A DNA stretch of 64,000 nt, taken from the NCBI GenBank assembly GCA_004791255.1, contig SRUQ01000002.1:777210-841209 (forward strand). Reading direction: 5' to 3'. Numbering within the stretch: position 1 is the stretch's first letter; each line of letters opens with the position of its first letter. This document shows, one piece after another, positions 35,510 through 45,661 of this stretch. Made by a program: the position numbers and the translations under genes. The DNA comes from a bacterium M00.F.Ca.ET.205.01.1.1. Its GTDB lineage: Bacteria > Pseudomonadota > Alphaproteobacteria > Rhizobiales > Rhizobiaceae. The notes beneath the pieces are model-generated. The model did not search any database. It was given only the letters and a program-made list of their open reading frames with translations, and had not been told where the DNA came from.

Positions 35510-38491
35510 TCAAAGCCGGCCGGCCGCCTTCAGCTCATGGAGCACGGCGGCATCGCGGGCCGAGACATCGGGGAATTCCGTATCTTGCCCGACATCGGCC
35601 GTGTAGCGCCAGGAGCGCGCGCATTTGACCAGGCCGCGATCCTCGGCTTTCTCGACCACCACGGCAACGCCCTTGACGTCGTCGAGCGTGAAGGCCCCTG
35701 CCGGCGCCTGGCCATGTGCAATGACCAGATCGCTGGTGATCGCCATCTCGGCCATGTCGACGTCCGCTATCGCCGCTTCGAGCGCCGCATCGTTGATGGT
35801 GACGACCGGCACCGCCTCAAGCGAGGAACCGATGACCTTCTGGGCACGTGCGATTTCGAGCGCACCGGTGACGACCCGGCGCACCTGGCGCACCCGGCGC
35901 CATTTCTCCGCCAGCGGCTCATTCTTCCAGTTCGCCGGGATATCAGGGAACTGGTCGAGATGCACAGATACCGCATCGGGATGGCGGTCGAGCCAGGCCT
36001 CTTCCATGGTGAAAGGCAGCATCGGCGCCAGCCACTTCACCAGACAGTCGAAGAGATGGCGCACCACTTGCACCGAGGCCTTGCGCTTCACGCTCGACGG
36101 CGCGTCGCAGTAGAGCGCGTCCTTGCGGATGTCAAAATAGAAGGCCGACAACTCGACCACCATGAAATCGATAAGCGCGCGGGTGATGCGCTTGAACTCG
36201 AAGGCATCGTAGCCCTGGCGCACCACTTCATCGAGCTCGGCCAGCCGATGCAGCATCAGCCGCTCGAGTTCCGGCATGCCCTCCAGCGGCACCTCTTCGC
36301 CATCATCATGGGCGAGCGTGCCCAGCATCCAGCGAATGGTGTTCCTGAGCTTGCGGTAGGCATCGATGTTGGTCTGCAGCACATTCTTGCCGAGCCGCTG
36401 GTCTTCCCAATAATCCGTCGTCACCACCCACAGCCGCAGGATATCGGCGCCGGACTGCTTGATGACGTCCTGCGGCACGACGGTGTTGCCGAGCGACTTC
36501 GACATCTTGCGGCCGTCCTCGTCCATGGTGAAGCCATGGGTGACGACGGTTTCGTAAGGCGCCCTGCCCCTGGTGCCGCAGCTTTCGAGCAGCGAGGAAT
36601 GGAACCAGCCGCGATGCTGGTCGGAGCCTTCGAAATAAACATCGGCCGGCCATTTCAGGTCGGGGCGGTCTTCCAGCGTGAAGACATGCGTCGAACCCGA
36701 ATCAAACCAGACATCGAGAATGTCCATTACCTGCTTCCATCGGGATGCATCGTGATTGCCGAGGAAACGCTCCTTGGCGCCGGCGGCGAACCAGGCGTCG
36801 GCGCCTTCCTTCTCGAACGCGTCCATGATGCGCTGGTTGACGGCTTCGTCCTTCAGCACATTGCCGTCCTCGTCGGCGAAGACGGCGATCGGCACGCCCC
36901 AGGCCCGCTGGCGCGACAGCACCCAGTCAGGGCGCTCCTCGATCATGGCGCGGATGCGGTTCTGGCCGGCGGCCGGCACGAAGCGCGTGTCGTCGATGGC
37001 CTTCAGCGCGCGGCTGCGCAGTGTTGTGCCATCGCCAAGGTCCTTATCCATATAGACGAACCATTGCGGCGTGTTGCGGAAGATGACCGGCTTCTTCGAG
37101 CGCCAGGAATGCGGATAGCTGTGCTTCAGCCGACCGCGCGCGAAGAGCGCGTTGCGCTTGATCAGCTCATCGATGACCGCCGGGTTGGCGTTGCCCTTCT
37201 TGCCGTTGTCGTCAATGACGCGTGCGGCCCCACCCTCGCGATCCGGGCCGAAACCGGGTGCGTCCTTGGTGAAGAAACCGGCATCGTCGACGGTGAAGGG
37301 GATTGCGGTATCGATGCCGCGCGCACGCAACTCGGGCGCGGCATCCATCCAGGCGTCGAAATCCTCGCGGCCGTGGCCAGGCGCGGTGTGGACGAAGCCG
37401 GTGCCGGCATCGTCGGTGACGTGATCGCCGGCAACCATAGGCACCGGGAATTCATAACCACCGCCCAGCCCCTTGAAGGGATGCGAAAGCACAAGACTTC
37501 CAAGCTGTTCGGCGCTGATGCCATGAAGCCGCTTCAAGGTGATCTTGGCCTTGGCCTGGCTTTCCTCGGCCAGGGCGTCGGCAAAGATCAGCTTCTCGCC
37601 GGGCTGCGGTCCGAACGCATTCTCGGCCGCCGTTACTTCATAGAGGCCATAGGTGACGCGGGGCGAATAGCTGACGGCGCGATTGCCGGGGATGGTCCAC
37701 GGCGTCGTCGTCCAGATGACGACATGGGCGTCGAGCAGGTCCAGCGACTTTCCGCTCAGGTCCGGGTTGAGTTCGGTGGGCTGTCCATCCACCACGCTGG
37801 CGACGGCGAGATTGGCGACCGGAAACTTCGCCCAGATCGTGTCCGACTCATAATCCTGGTATTCGATCTCGGCCTCGGCGAGCGCGGTACGCTCGACGAC
37901 GCTCCACATTACCGGCTTGGAGCCGCGATAGAGCTGGCCGGACAGGGCGAATTTCAACAGTTCGCCGGCGATGCGCGCCTCGGCATGGAAAGCCATCGTC
38001 GTATAGGGATTCTTGAAGTCGCCGATGACACCGAGGCGCTGGAACTCAGCGCCCTGCACGGAGATCCAGTGCGCGGCGAATTCACGGCATTCCTTGCGGA
38101 ATTCGTTGACCGGCACCTCGTCCTTGTTCTTGCCCTTGGCGCGATACTGTTCCTCGATCTTCCATTCGATCGGCAGACCGTGGCAATCCCAGCCCGGCAC
38201 GTAATTGGCGTTGTAGCCGCGCATCTGGAAGGAGCGGTTGATGACGTCCTTGAGGATCTTGTTCAGCGCATGGCCGATATGGATGTTGCCGTTGGCGTAG
38301 GGCGGGCCGTCATGCAGCACGTATTTCTCACGGCCGGCGGCGTCGTCGCGCAGCTTGCGGTAGAGATCCATGTCCTGCCAGCGCTTGACCAGCACCGGCT
38401 CCTTCTCCGGCAAGCCGGCCCGCATCGGGAACTCCGTCTGCGGCAGGTAAAGCGTCTTTGAATAGTCGATCGTTTCAACAGTGTCGGTCAT
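35510..38491 (-). CDS. ileS: Isoleucyl-tRNA synthetase
   Basis: Class Ia aminoacyl-tRNA synthetase that charges tRNA-Ile. The 993-residue protein starts at the ATG at 38489-38491 ([17 protein letters not shown]). The HIGH motif is at residues 71-74 after DGPPYANGN, and KMSKS is near residue 660 within [11 protein letters not shown]. An editing (CP1) domain with TTPWTIPGN near residue 270 lies between them. The C-terminus has the anticodon-binding helices but appears to lack the C-terminal Cys4 zinc finger seen in some orthologues. It is a single gene; the long open frame on the opposite strand is a GC artefact. Confidence 0.97.
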   Translation of the reverse strand: MTDTVETIDYSKTLYLPQTEFPMRAGLPEKEPVLVKRWQDMDLYRKLRDDAAGREKYVLHDGPPYANGNIHIGHALNKILKDVINRSFQMRGYNANYVPGWDCHGLPIEWKIEEQYRAKGKNKDEVPVNEFRKECREFAAHWISVQGAEFQRLGVIGDFKNPYTTMAFHAEARIAGELLKFALSGQLYRGSKPVMWSVVERTALAEAEIEYQDYESDTIWAKFPVANLAVASVVDGQPTELNPDLSGKSLDLLDAHVVIWTTTPWTIPGNRAVSYSPRVTYGLYEVTAAENAFGPQPGEKLIFADALAEESQAKAKITLKRLHGISAEQLGSLVLSHPFKGLGGGYEFPVPMVAGDHVTDDAGTGFVHTAPGHGREDFDAWMDAAPELRARGIDTAIPFTVDDAGFFTKDAPGFGPDREGGAARVIDDNGKKGNANPAVIDELIKRNALFARGRLKHSYPHSWRSKKPVIFRNTPQWFVYMDKDLGDGTTLRSRALKAIDDTRFVPAAGQNRIRAMIEERPDWVLSRQRAWGVPIAVFADEDGNVLKDEAVNQRIMDAFEKEGADAWFAAGAKERFLGNHDASRWKQVMDILDVWFDSGSTHVFTLEDRPDLKWPADVYFEGSDQHRGWFHSSLLESCGTRGRAPYETVVTHGFTMDEDGRKMSKSLGNTVVPQDVIKQSGADILRLWVVTTDYWEDQRLGKNVLQTNIDAYRKLRNTIRWMLGTLAHDDGEEVPLEGMPELERLMLHRLAELDEVVRQGYDAFEFKRITRALIDFMVVELSAFYFDIRKDALYCDAPSSVKRKASVQVVRHLFDCLVKWLAPMLPFTMEEAWLDRHPDAVSVHLDQFPDIPANWKNEPLAEKWRRVRQVRRVVTGALEIARAQKVIGSSLEAVPVVTINDAALEAAIADVDMAEMAITSDLVIAHGQAPAGAFTLDDVKGVAVVVEKAEDRGLVKCARSWRYTADVGQDTEFPDVSARDAAVLHELKAAGRL

Positions 38492-38548
38492 TGATCTGCC
38501 ATCTGCGTAGCCCGTCGGCACAAAAGCCCGGCGTTGAATTCTTTGCTT

Positions 38549-38597
38549 GACGCATATCGTTTCCCAAAACCGGACCCACTTTTGGGCGATATGCGTC
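38549..38597. repeat. Palindromic intergenic repeat
   Basis: GACGCATATCG (38549-38559) pairs with CGATATGCGTC (38587-38597); inside, CCCAAAA pairs with TTTTGGG around CCGGACCCAC. It lies in the 289-nt space between ileS and the OmpV-type gene, and shares its architecture (outer arm, CAAAACCG, then CACTTTTG) with elements at 34044, 62005 and 62061. Confidence 0.75.
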
Positions 38598-38780
38598 GAT
38601 GTTCTGGAAAAAGCGCGAGGGCGCGCGCGAAGCTCCCGGCGGCTCCGGCGGCGCTCAGGCCTCCCGGAACACCGGGCCAGTAATTCGTATCGCGATCGCG
38701 AAAAGGCGCGAAAAGCTCATCATGGCGTGGGCTTTTAGCGGAGATGAGCGCAGGAATAAAGCGTCTCTCGTTGGATTCGC

Positions 38781-39593
38781 TTACATCTTGAAATCGAAGC
38801 GGTAGGTGGTCGATACGCCAACCATGAACTGGTTGCGGTCGCCGCGCTCCCTGACCAGGCTGGAATCGGCCGCCGGTCCCATCAGGCGCGAATATTCGCC
38901 AAACAGGCTGGCGGTCATCGGCTCGGTCACTTTCCAGGTTATTGCGCCGCCAAGGCCGGTCGATTTCAGGCCGCCGCCGGGATTGTACTCACTCAGTCCT
39001 GAAGCGGCGGCTTCCTGCGCATTGACGCCGTAATAGGCGTCGAAATAGTTGGCCGAGGCAAACGACACGCGCGGCCCGCCCGAAATCCTGACCGTCGGCG
39101 TCACGTCGTAGAAAGCATCGGCGGCGATGTCGGCGACAAAGCCGTTATGGGCGCGGATGCCGTGCCGCAACTCGGCGCGCGCACGCATCCAGTCCGTCGG
39201 ATAGAATTCGAAGAAGCCGCCGACCTCGCCGCCCCAGCGAACCGGGTCGAGGCCCTTGAGTTCGTCGGCGTCGCCGTCGTCGCGCGAGAACAGGAACTTG
39301 CCGGTCAGGCCGGCGCGAACGCCGCCATCGTCGATCAGCGCCAGTGAAATGTTGTCGTTGCGCGAGGTGAAGCGGGCCGCGGGCCCAGCCTTGCCCAACG
39401 AGATGATGGGCTGGGCGCTAAGCATGTATTCCTTGCCGCCCTCGAAATTCGGCGCCACAAGGCCGGTGGCGCCCACCGTCAGGTACCAGTCTCCGGACAG
39501 CCAGCCAAACGCGCCGTCCCCGGCCTCAGCCGCGCCCGACGTGCAAAGCAGGATGGTGGCCAAGGCTGCTGAAATCTTACCGACCGGACTCAT
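38781..39593 (-). CDS. MipA/OmpV family outer-membrane protein
   Basis: A 270-residue beta-barrel protein from the ATG at 39591-39593 (GGAG five bases upstream), with signal peptide ending GAAEA. The family pattern is clear: GATGLVAPNFEGGKEY near the start, then FDAYYGVNAQEAAASGLSEY, GGGLKSTGLGG and MGPAADSSLVRERGDRNQ, and a terminal aromatic strand TTYRFDFKM. OmpV/MipA proteins reside in the outer membrane; some bind murein-synthesising enzymes or act as porins or adhesins. It is monocistronic, with the palindromic repeat downstream. Confidence 0.92.
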   Translation of the reverse strand: MSPVGKISAALATILLCTSGAAEAGDGAFGWLSGDWYLTVGATGLVAPNFEGGKEYMLSAQPIISLGKAGPAARFTSRNDNISLALIDDGGVRAGLTGKFLFSRDDGDADELKGLDPVRWGGEVGGFFEFYPTDWMRARAELRHGIRAHNGFVADIAADAFYDVTPTVRISGGPRVSFASANYFDAYYGVNAQEAAASGLSEYNPGGGLKSTGLGGAITWKVTEPMTASLFGEYSRLMGPAADSSLVRERGDRNQFMVGVSTTYRFDFKM

Positions 39594-39738
39594 AGCCACT
39601 CCACTAACACGATACAAACGTCGACCGGCGACAGCTTTGACGAGGCTGTGGTAAAATTTGATTTAACGCAGAGATATCCGGCATCGCTCCGTCGGCCTGG
39701 CGCTGAAAAAGGACGACCTGGCCCGGTTCTGCCGTTGA

Positions 39739-40719
39739 CTAAAAAGCCATGGCGGCGTCGAGCTGTGAAAGCGGCTTGACGCCGGCCAGCAGTGCCCTCG
39801 CCTCGGCTTCGTCACGCTTCATCTGCACGACCAACGCGTCGAGCCCGTCGAACTTGATCTCGCTGCGCAGGAAGCCGAAGAACGATACCTGGCAGATCTC
39901 GCCATAGAGATCGCCGGAGAAATCGAAGACGAAGGTTTCCAGGAGCGGCGCGCCGTTGTCGTCGACGGTCGGCCGGCGGCCGAAGCTGGCAACACCGTCA
40001 TGCAGCGTGCCGTCGGCGCGCCGGAAGCGGACGGCATAGATGCCTTCCCTCAGGGCGGCTTCCGGCGAAAGCCTCATGTTGGCGGTCGGAAAACCAAGGG
40101 TGCGTCCAAGTCGCTGGCCGCCCATCACTTCGCTTTCCACGGTGAAGCGGTAGCCGAGCAGGCCAGCGGCCTCGGTCACCTTGCCGTCGCTGAGCAAGGC
40201 GCGGATACGGCTCGACGAGACCACTTCGGCGCCTTCGTCGCGAAACGCATCGACCAGCGTGACGCCGAAACCATGGCGCCCGCCGGCCGCCATCAGATAG
40301 GCCGGCCCGCCCTGCCGGTCCTTGCCAAAATGAAAGTCGAACCCGGTCACCGCGTGGGTGATACCGAGCGTCTTCTCCAGCACGTCGGTCACGAACGCTT
40401 CCGCCGACAGTGCGGCGAAGTCACGTGTGAACGGCTGCTCGACAAGTGCCGCAAAGCCAAGCAGCGACAGGAGCCGCGCCTTCATCGGCGGTGGCGTCAG
40501 CACGAACAAGGGCATGTCGGGCCTGAAGATCTTGCGCGGGTGCGGCTCGAAACTCAGCACCAGGGCCGGCACGCCACGGCGGGCGGCCTCCGTCAGAGCG
40601 CGATCGAGCACAGCCTGATGCCCGCGATGGACGCCGTCGAAATTGCCGATCGCCACCACGCCGCCGCGCAGACGGGCAGGCAGAGGCGCGGTTGCCGAAA
40701 GATGCTCGAAGGCTTGCAT
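39739..40719 (-). CDS. ribF: Bifunctional riboflavin kinase/FAD synthetase RibF
   Basis: RibF makes FMN from riboflavin and then FAD. The 326-residue protein starts at the ATG at 40717-40719 (MQAFEHLSATAPL); a GTG two codons earlier is possible, but AGGT fits the ATG. The N-terminal adenylyltransferase domain has GNFDGVHRGHQ near residue 26, and the C-terminal kinase domain has GRTLGFPTANM near residue 200 and GEICQVSFFGFLR near the end. The HAD-family gene immediately upstream ends seven bases before this start, so both are on one transcript. Confidence 0.95.
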   Translation of the reverse strand: MQAFEHLSATAPLPARLRGGVVAIGNFDGVHRGHQAVLDRALTEAARRGVPALVLSFEPHPRKIFRPDMPLFVLTPPPMKARLLSLLGFAALVEQPFTRDFAALSAEAFVTDVLEKTLGITHAVTGFDFHFGKDRQGGPAYLMAAGGRHGFGVTLVDAFRDEGAEVVSSSRIRALLSDGKVTEAAGLLGYRFTVESEVMGGQRLGRTLGFPTANMRLSPEAALREGIYAVRFRRADGTLHDGVASFGRRPTVDDNGAPLLETFVFDFSGDLYGEICQVSFFGFLRSEIKFDGLDALVVQMKRDEAEARALLAGVKPLSQLDAAMAF

Positions 40720-40725
40720 CGTCAC

Positions 40726-41586
40726 CTACCGCAGCCTGGGAATGACGGCCACCGGACGATAGCCGTGCTTTTCAAGGAAGGCCTTGAGCCTTACCGGATC
40801 CGGTTGCAAGGCATCGCCATAGTCGCGGGCATGGATGCCGCCCGAGACATACAGAACGTCGAAGCCGTTGTCGGCCGCGCCCTTCACGTCGGTCATCATG
40901 CCGTCGCCGATGGCCAGCACCTGCGAACGTTCGACCGGCCGACCGAGACAACAGGCCACCTCCTTCATGGCGACATCATAGATTGGCGCATAGGGCTTTC
41001 CGGCGATCAGCGTGCGACCGCCAAGCTGCGCGTAGTCACGCGCCAGAGCGCCGGCGCACCAGATGATGCGTTCGCCGCGCTCCACCATGATGTCGGGATT
41101 GGCGCAGATGAATGGCAGGTTCCTGGCGCGCAGCCGCTGCAGCAGCTCTGCATAATCCTCCGGCTTCTCCACTTCATCGTCGAAAAAGCCGGTGCAGACG
41201 ACACCGGCTGCCTCGAACTCCTCGACCAGCTCGACATCGAGGCCTTCGTAGAGGGTAAGATCGCGGTCGGCACCGATGTGGAATATCTTTCGCGGGCCTT
41301 CCGCGATGAGGTCGCGGGTCACGTCACCCGAGGTGACGACACTGTTATAGGCCGATGGAGGAACGCCGATCGCATTCATCTGGGTCACGACGTCCGCGCT
41401 GCGGCGCGGCGAATTGGTGATCAGGACAACCGGAATGGCGGCCGCGCGCGCAGCCGCCAGCGCCGCCGCGGCCGCGGGAAAATGCCTCTCGCCATTGTGC
41501 ACAACGCCCCAGACATCGCACAGAATTGCCGCATAGGCCTTCGACACGTCTTCGAGCGAGCCGATGATGTCAGGCGAAGCCGCCAT
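40726..41586 (-). CDS. HAD-superfamily hydrolase, TIGR01459 type (NagD-like)
   Basis: A 286-residue HAD phosphatase of subclass IIA from the ATG at 41584-41586, with AAGGA at good distance. Motif I is ILCDVWGVVHNG (first Asp present, second Asp replaced by Val as in TIGR01459 relatives), motif II is the VLITNSPRRS threonine, and motif III/IV is AIGDGMMTDVKGA. The family is conserved in alphaproteobacteria with unknown substrate; coupling with ribF raises the possibility of acting on FMN or riboflavin phosphates. That link is inference from position only. Confidence 0.88.
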   Translation of the reverse strand: MAASPDIIGSLEDVSKAYAAILCDVWGVVHNGERHFPAAAAALAAARAAAIPVVLITNSPRRSADVVTQMNAIGVPPSAYNSVVTSGDVTRDLIAEGPRKIFHIGADRDLTLYEGLDVELVEEFEAAGVVCTGFFDDEVEKPEDYAELLQRLRARNLPFICANPDIMVERGERIIWCAGALARDYAQLGGRTLIAGKPYAPIYDVAMKEVACCLGRPVERSQVLAIGDGMMTDVKGAADNGFDVLYVSGGIHARDYGDALQPDPVRLKAFLEKHGYRPVAVIPRLR

Positions 41587-41867
41587 GCCGTATCCTTCGT
41601 CCATGATCGTTGCGATGCCGCGGCCGACGGTTCGCCGCAGCCGGTTCGGATTATCCGAACCGGCCCACCCTGTCACCAGCTTTCGCCTCACCGTCGGCGA
41701 CGGATTGATGCGAAGAACCACCTGGCACCCGACTGGCGGCCATCCAATTGGTTAGCGATTGGTGAAATGCGAACCCAGCAATCGAGCGGTTTCACAAACC
41801 CGTCCTTCAGCGTTTTGTGAAAAGCTGGCGCCAATCGAGAATCCGCCGGCGGGGGCCGCTGCAAGAC

Positions 41868-43853
41868 ATGCATGAACTCTGGCGTCAGTTCCGCCGCGAC
41901 AGGCGCGGCAACTATGCTCTTATGACTGTTGTCGCCATGGTGCCTCTGATGGGCAGCCTGGCGCTGGCGGTCGACTTCACGGAGATGAGCCGCGAAAAGC
42001 AGACGGTGATGAACGCGCTCGACGCCGCCAACTTCGCCACGGCGCGCCGGCTGACGGAAGGCGCGACCGACGACCAGTTGAGAGCCTATGCGCTCGACTT
42101 CTTCAACGCCAATCTGAACGACGTCGATCCCGCCAACGCAACGCTTAACGTCACCCTGCCCAGCAACGCCACCGGCGGCGGCCTGCTCACAATGACCGCG
42201 CAGCTTGCCTACAAGCCCTATTTCTATCCCGCCTTTGCCCAGTTCGTCGGCAAGTCGGCAACCGATGCCAACCACAATCTCAACTTCGACCTCACCTCTC
42301 AGGTGCGGTTGAAGAACACGCTGGAAGTTGCCCTGGTGCTCGACAATTCGGGATCGATGACCACGCTCGGCACGGGCTCGGGACAAAAGCGCATCGATCT
42401 TCTCAAGACTGCGTCCAAACAGCTGGTCGACACGCTGGCCCTGCAGGCGGCAATGATCAAGCAGGTCGACAAGCCGGTGCAATTCGGCCTGGTGCCGTTT
42501 GCCGCTTCGGTCAATGTCGGCGCCGGCAATGGCAATGCGTCCTGGATGGACACGGAGGGCCTGTCGCCGGTGTCGAACGAGAATTTCGACTGGTCGACAT
42601 TAAACGCGGCCAACAAATACGCCCAGCAGACCAACGGCATCTGGTACAAGCGCGGCACCGGCTGGGGCACGGCGGAAGGCCAGATGCTGACCCGGTTCTC
42701 GCTCTACCGCGACATGCAGGTCGTCACCAACCACGAGCGTATCGTCAACAGCAAGCGGGTCGTTTGCGACGAATACAACTCGAACAACACCTGCAGACGC
42801 AGCCACGACGAATATGACTATACCGATACCTACGGTCCGTTCGCCAGTTGGCAGGGCTGCGTCGAGGCCCGGCCCTATCCCTACAGTGTCAACGACGCCG
42901 CGCCATCCGGCGGCTCGGCGAACACCGGCATTGGCATCGGCGATCCGGCGACGATGTTCGTGCCCATGTTCGCCCCCGACGAGCCGGGCAATCATTGGAA
43001 ACTCACGCAGGATCCGGACGAAGCAGCACCCGTGACCTATGGCGCCGTCAACAGCTGGTGGAATGACGATCCTTCGAGCAATACCGGTCAGTCACGGCTG
43101 CGCAACATGGCCAAATATCTCCAGCCGCGGCCGATCGATGCGCCGGCACTGCCCACCGGCAACGGCCCGAACTATAGCTGCACCACCGGCGCGATCACGC
43201 CGCTGACCGACGTCAGCGTCGCCGATGGACAAACAGCGATCAAGGCCGCGATCGACCTGATGCAGCCGAATGGCGGCACCAATGTTCCCGAGGGCCTGGC
43301 GTGGGGCTGGCGGGTGGTTTCAAGCGGCGAACCGTTCACGCAAGGGCGCGCGGAAACCGAAAAGGGCAACGACAAGGTGGTGATCGTGCTGACCGACGGC
43401 GCCAACACTTATTACACGCCGTCCTCGCTGGGCTATTCAGATCCCGCCAATTCGAAATCGACCTATGCGTCGTACGGTTATCTCAACCCCGGCTACAACG
43501 GCACCTCTGTCGGCCGCCTGTTCATGGGAACGTCGGCCGCCATCGGCCAGTTCGACTATTCGAACGGCAACTACACCAATGCGCTCAATGAGCAGATGGC
43601 CACGCTTTGCAACAACGCCAAGGCGGCCAACATCATGGTGATGACGGTGGCGCTCGACCTGTCGACGACCAAGACCTCCGACAAACTGGCAATCGACGCG
43701 CTGAAGTCCTGCTCATCGGACTCGCGCTTCCGCAAGGACCCGACCGATCCGAGCAAGCCAGCGAAGCTGTTCTGGAATGCGACCGGCGCCACCCTGTCGA
43801 ACGATTTCAAGGAAATCGGCAACGAACTGTCGAACCTGCGCGTCGTCGGCTGA
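41868..43853 (+). CDS. TadG-like pilus assembly protein with von Willebrand A domain
   Basis: A long (about 661-residue) protein with a TadE/TadG N-terminus: RRDRRGNYALMTVVAMVPLMGSLALAVDF is the single hydrophobic segment that matches the TadG prepilin-like motif (RRG-x-hydrophobic-D). A vWA domain follows, with the MIDAS motif DNSGS near residue 165 and VIVLTDGANTYY late. The centre has a stretch rich in Tyr, Asn and Ser (FDWSTLNAANKYAQQTN). The start is the ATG at 41868; a GTG at 41817 has no ribosome-binding site. No other tad/cpa genes are near. Likely secreted or envelope-anchored adhesion or metal-dependent binding protein. Confidence 0.85.
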   Translation: MHELWRQFRRDRRGNYALMTVVAMVPLMGSLALAVDFTEMSREKQTVMNALDAANFATARRLTEGATDDQLRAYALDFFNANLNDVDPANATLNVTLPSNATGGGLLTMTAQLAYKPYFYPAFAQFVGKSATDANHNLNFDLTSQVRLKNTLEVALVLDNSGSMTTLGTGSGQKRIDLLKTASKQLVDTLALQAAMIKQVDKPVQFGLVPFAASVNVGAGNGNASWMDTEGLSPVSNENFDWSTLNAANKYAQQTNGIWYKRGTGWGTAEGQMLTRFSLYRDMQVVTNHERIVNSKRVVCDEYNSNNTCRRSHDEYDYTDTYGPFASWQGCVEARPYPYSVNDAAPSGGSANTGIGIGDPATMFVPMFAPDEPGNHWKLTQDPDEAAPVTYGAVNSWWNDDPSSNTGQSRLRNMAKYLQPRPIDAPALPTGNGPNYSCTTGAITPLTDVSVADGQTAIKAAIDLMQPNGGTNVPEGLAWGWRVVSSGEPFTQGRAETEKGNDKVVIVLTDGANTYYTPSSLGYSDPANSKSTYASYGYLNPGYNGTSVGRLFMGTSAAIGQFDYSNGNYTNALNEQMATLCNNAKAANIMVMTVALDLSTTKTSDKLAIDALKSCSSDSRFRKDPTDPSKPAKLFWNATGATLSNDFKEIGNELSNLRVVG

Positions 43854-43982
43854 TCCAGGCGGCACTGCCCGCTGGCGCAACGGCATGCGCGGTCATGCCC
43901 TTGCAGGTGCCCGCCGGCAAAGGCATAGGTTGGCCGCTCGCGGGATTGCGCATGCTTCGCGGCACACCGGGGGACTGAACAT

Positions 43983-44615
43983 ATGCCCGAAACCGCCAAC
44001 CATTTCGCCTTCGCGCTGGTCTGCCTGGGCATGGTGCTGACGCCAGGCCCCAACATGATCTACCTGATCTCGCGCTCGCTATCGCAAGGGCCGAAGGCCG
44101 GGCTGATATCGCTTGGCGGGGTGGCGGTCGGCTTTCTGTTCTATGTGCTGTCAGCAGCGTTCGGCATCACCGCGCTGCTGCTCGCTGTGCCTTTCGCCTA
44201 CGATGCGCTGCGCTTTGCCGGCGTGCTCTATCTCTTGTGGCTTGCCTGGCAAGCGGTGAAGCCCGGCGGACGCTCGCCGTTCCAGGTTCGTGAATTGCCG
44301 AAGGACCGGCCACGCAAGCTGTTCGCGATGGGGTTGATGACCAACCTGCTCAATCCGAAGGTGGCGGTGCTCTATTTGTCGTTGCTGCCGCAATTCATCA
44401 GTATCGACAAAGGCCATGTGCTGTCGCAGCTCCTGGTGCTCGGCGCGACACAGATTTCGATCAGCCTCACCGTCAACGCCATCATCGCGGTGACCGCCGG
44501 CTCGATCGCCGCCTTCCTCGCCGGCCGGCCACTGTGGCTGGTGATCCAGCGCTGGATGATGGGAACAGTGCTGGCGGCGCTGGCGCTGAAGATGGCGACC
44601 GAAGCGCAGCGCTAA
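43983..44615 (+). CDS. LysE/RhtB-family amino-acid exporter
   Basis: A 210-residue inner-membrane protein with five or six hydrophobic helices. The family motif MVLTPGPNMIYLISRSLSQG is at residues 17-36, and LMTNLLNPKVAVLYLSLLPQF near residue 118 is the second family landmark. Members export amino acids or homoserine lactone-type molecules by proton exchange; the substrate cannot be named. It is monocistronic and convergent with the DUF2189 gene (4-nt gap). Confidence 0.93.
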   Translation: MPETANHFAFALVCLGMVLTPGPNMIYLISRSLSQGPKAGLISLGGVAVGFLFYVLSAAFGITALLLAVPFAYDALRFAGVLYLLWLAWQAVKPGGRSPFQVRELPKDRPRKLFAMGLMTNLLNPKVAVLYLSLLPQFISIDKGHVLSQLLVLGATQISISLTVNAIIAVTAGSIAAFLAGRPLWLVIQRWMMGTVLAALALKMATEAQR

Positions 44616-44619
44616 TTCC

Positions 44620-45444
44620 CTACATCGGCCGGCGTTCGGGCCGGATCTGGGCCGGCTCGACAACCTTGCGGTAGAGATGCCAGGTGGCGTGGCCAAGGAT
44701 CGGCATGACGACCGCGAGGCCTGCAAACAACGGGATCGAGCCGACGACCAGAAGCACGGCGACCAGCAATCCCCACAAGGCCATCTGCAGCGGGTTTGCC
44801 ATCACCGCCCGGGCCGAGGTTTCGATGGCCGAGACGGCGCCGACGTCGCGGTCGAGCAGCAGCGGGAAGGCGACAACGGTTGTGGCGAGGACCACCACGG
44901 CAAAGACCAGCCCGGCCGCATTGCCGAGCACAATCAATGTCCAACCCTTGCTGGTCGTCAGCACATCGCGGACAAAGGCTCCGATCGAAGCCGGCGGCTC
45001 ATTGCCGAACAGGCTGGTGTAGATCGATTGCGCGGTGAACAGCCACAACAGGAACAGCGCAAACAGCATGATGCCGATGACGGCGATCGACGGCAGCGCC
45101 GGGGAACGGCGCACGTCCAGCGCGTGCCGCCAGTCCGTGTTCATGCCGAGTTCGCGCCGGCGGCTGATCTCATAGAGTCCGATCGCGGCAAACGGGCCGA
45201 CAAGGGCAAAGCCCGACATCAAGGGATAGACAAGGTGGATGGCGTTCGAGCCCGAGGTCCACCGTGTCAGGATCAGGCCGACGATCGGGTAGATCAGGCA
45301 CAGGAATACGTAATGCGAGGGCTTGGCCCAGAAATCGTCGGCGCCGAGCCTGAGCGCGTCCCGCAAATCCGCCGTGGTGATGTGGCGCACGTTGGGCTGC
45401 ACATGCATCCCGTGCGCGTCCGCCATGACATGAAAGCCGGCCAT
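44620..45444 (-). CDS. DUF2189 domain-containing inner-membrane protein
   Basis: A 274-residue protein with about six transmembrane helices after a soluble N-terminal stretch of roughly 50 residues (RHITTADLRDALRLGADDFW), the entry of DUF2189. Further landmarks are GPFAAIGLYEISRRRE and the terminal PILGHATWHLYRKVVEP. Proteins of this family are common in alphaproteobacteria; I know of no firm function. It stands alone, with 217 nt of unassigned sequence upstream. Confidence 0.88.
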   Translation of the reverse strand: MAGFHVMADAHGMHVQPNVRHITTADLRDALRLGADDFWAKPSHYVFLCLIYPIVGLILTRWTSGSNAIHLVYPLMSGFALVGPFAAIGLYEISRRRELGMNTDWRHALDVRRSPALPSIAVIGIMLFALFLLWLFTAQSIYTSLFGNEPPASIGAFVRDVLTTSKGWTLIVLGNAAGLVFAVVVLATTVVAFPLLLDRDVGAVSAIETSARAVMANPLQMALWGLLVAVLLVVGSIPLFAGLAVVMPILGHATWHLYRKVVEPAQIRPERRPM

Positions 45445-45661
45445 AACCTTCCTCCCGTGTGTCGGGGACGGTCACCGCCTGGGTGGCCGCCCGTGGCTGC
45501 CACTTCGAGTAGAGGCGATATCCTAGTCGATTTGGCAGCGTTTGTCGCCAAGTCATGGATTGGGGACTGTCCGGTTGAATTTCGCGCGGTTGGGAACCAG
45601 ACGTTGGGGCCGCGCGGCGCAATACATTTTTGGCGCCGCACGGCCATGTACCGGAACGAAG

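Noticed and set aside
34397..38461. Open frame of 1354 codons on the plus strand
   Set aside because: It lies opposite ileS, has no ribosome-binding site, and its translation shows no family features; long antisense open frames are common in high-GC DNA.
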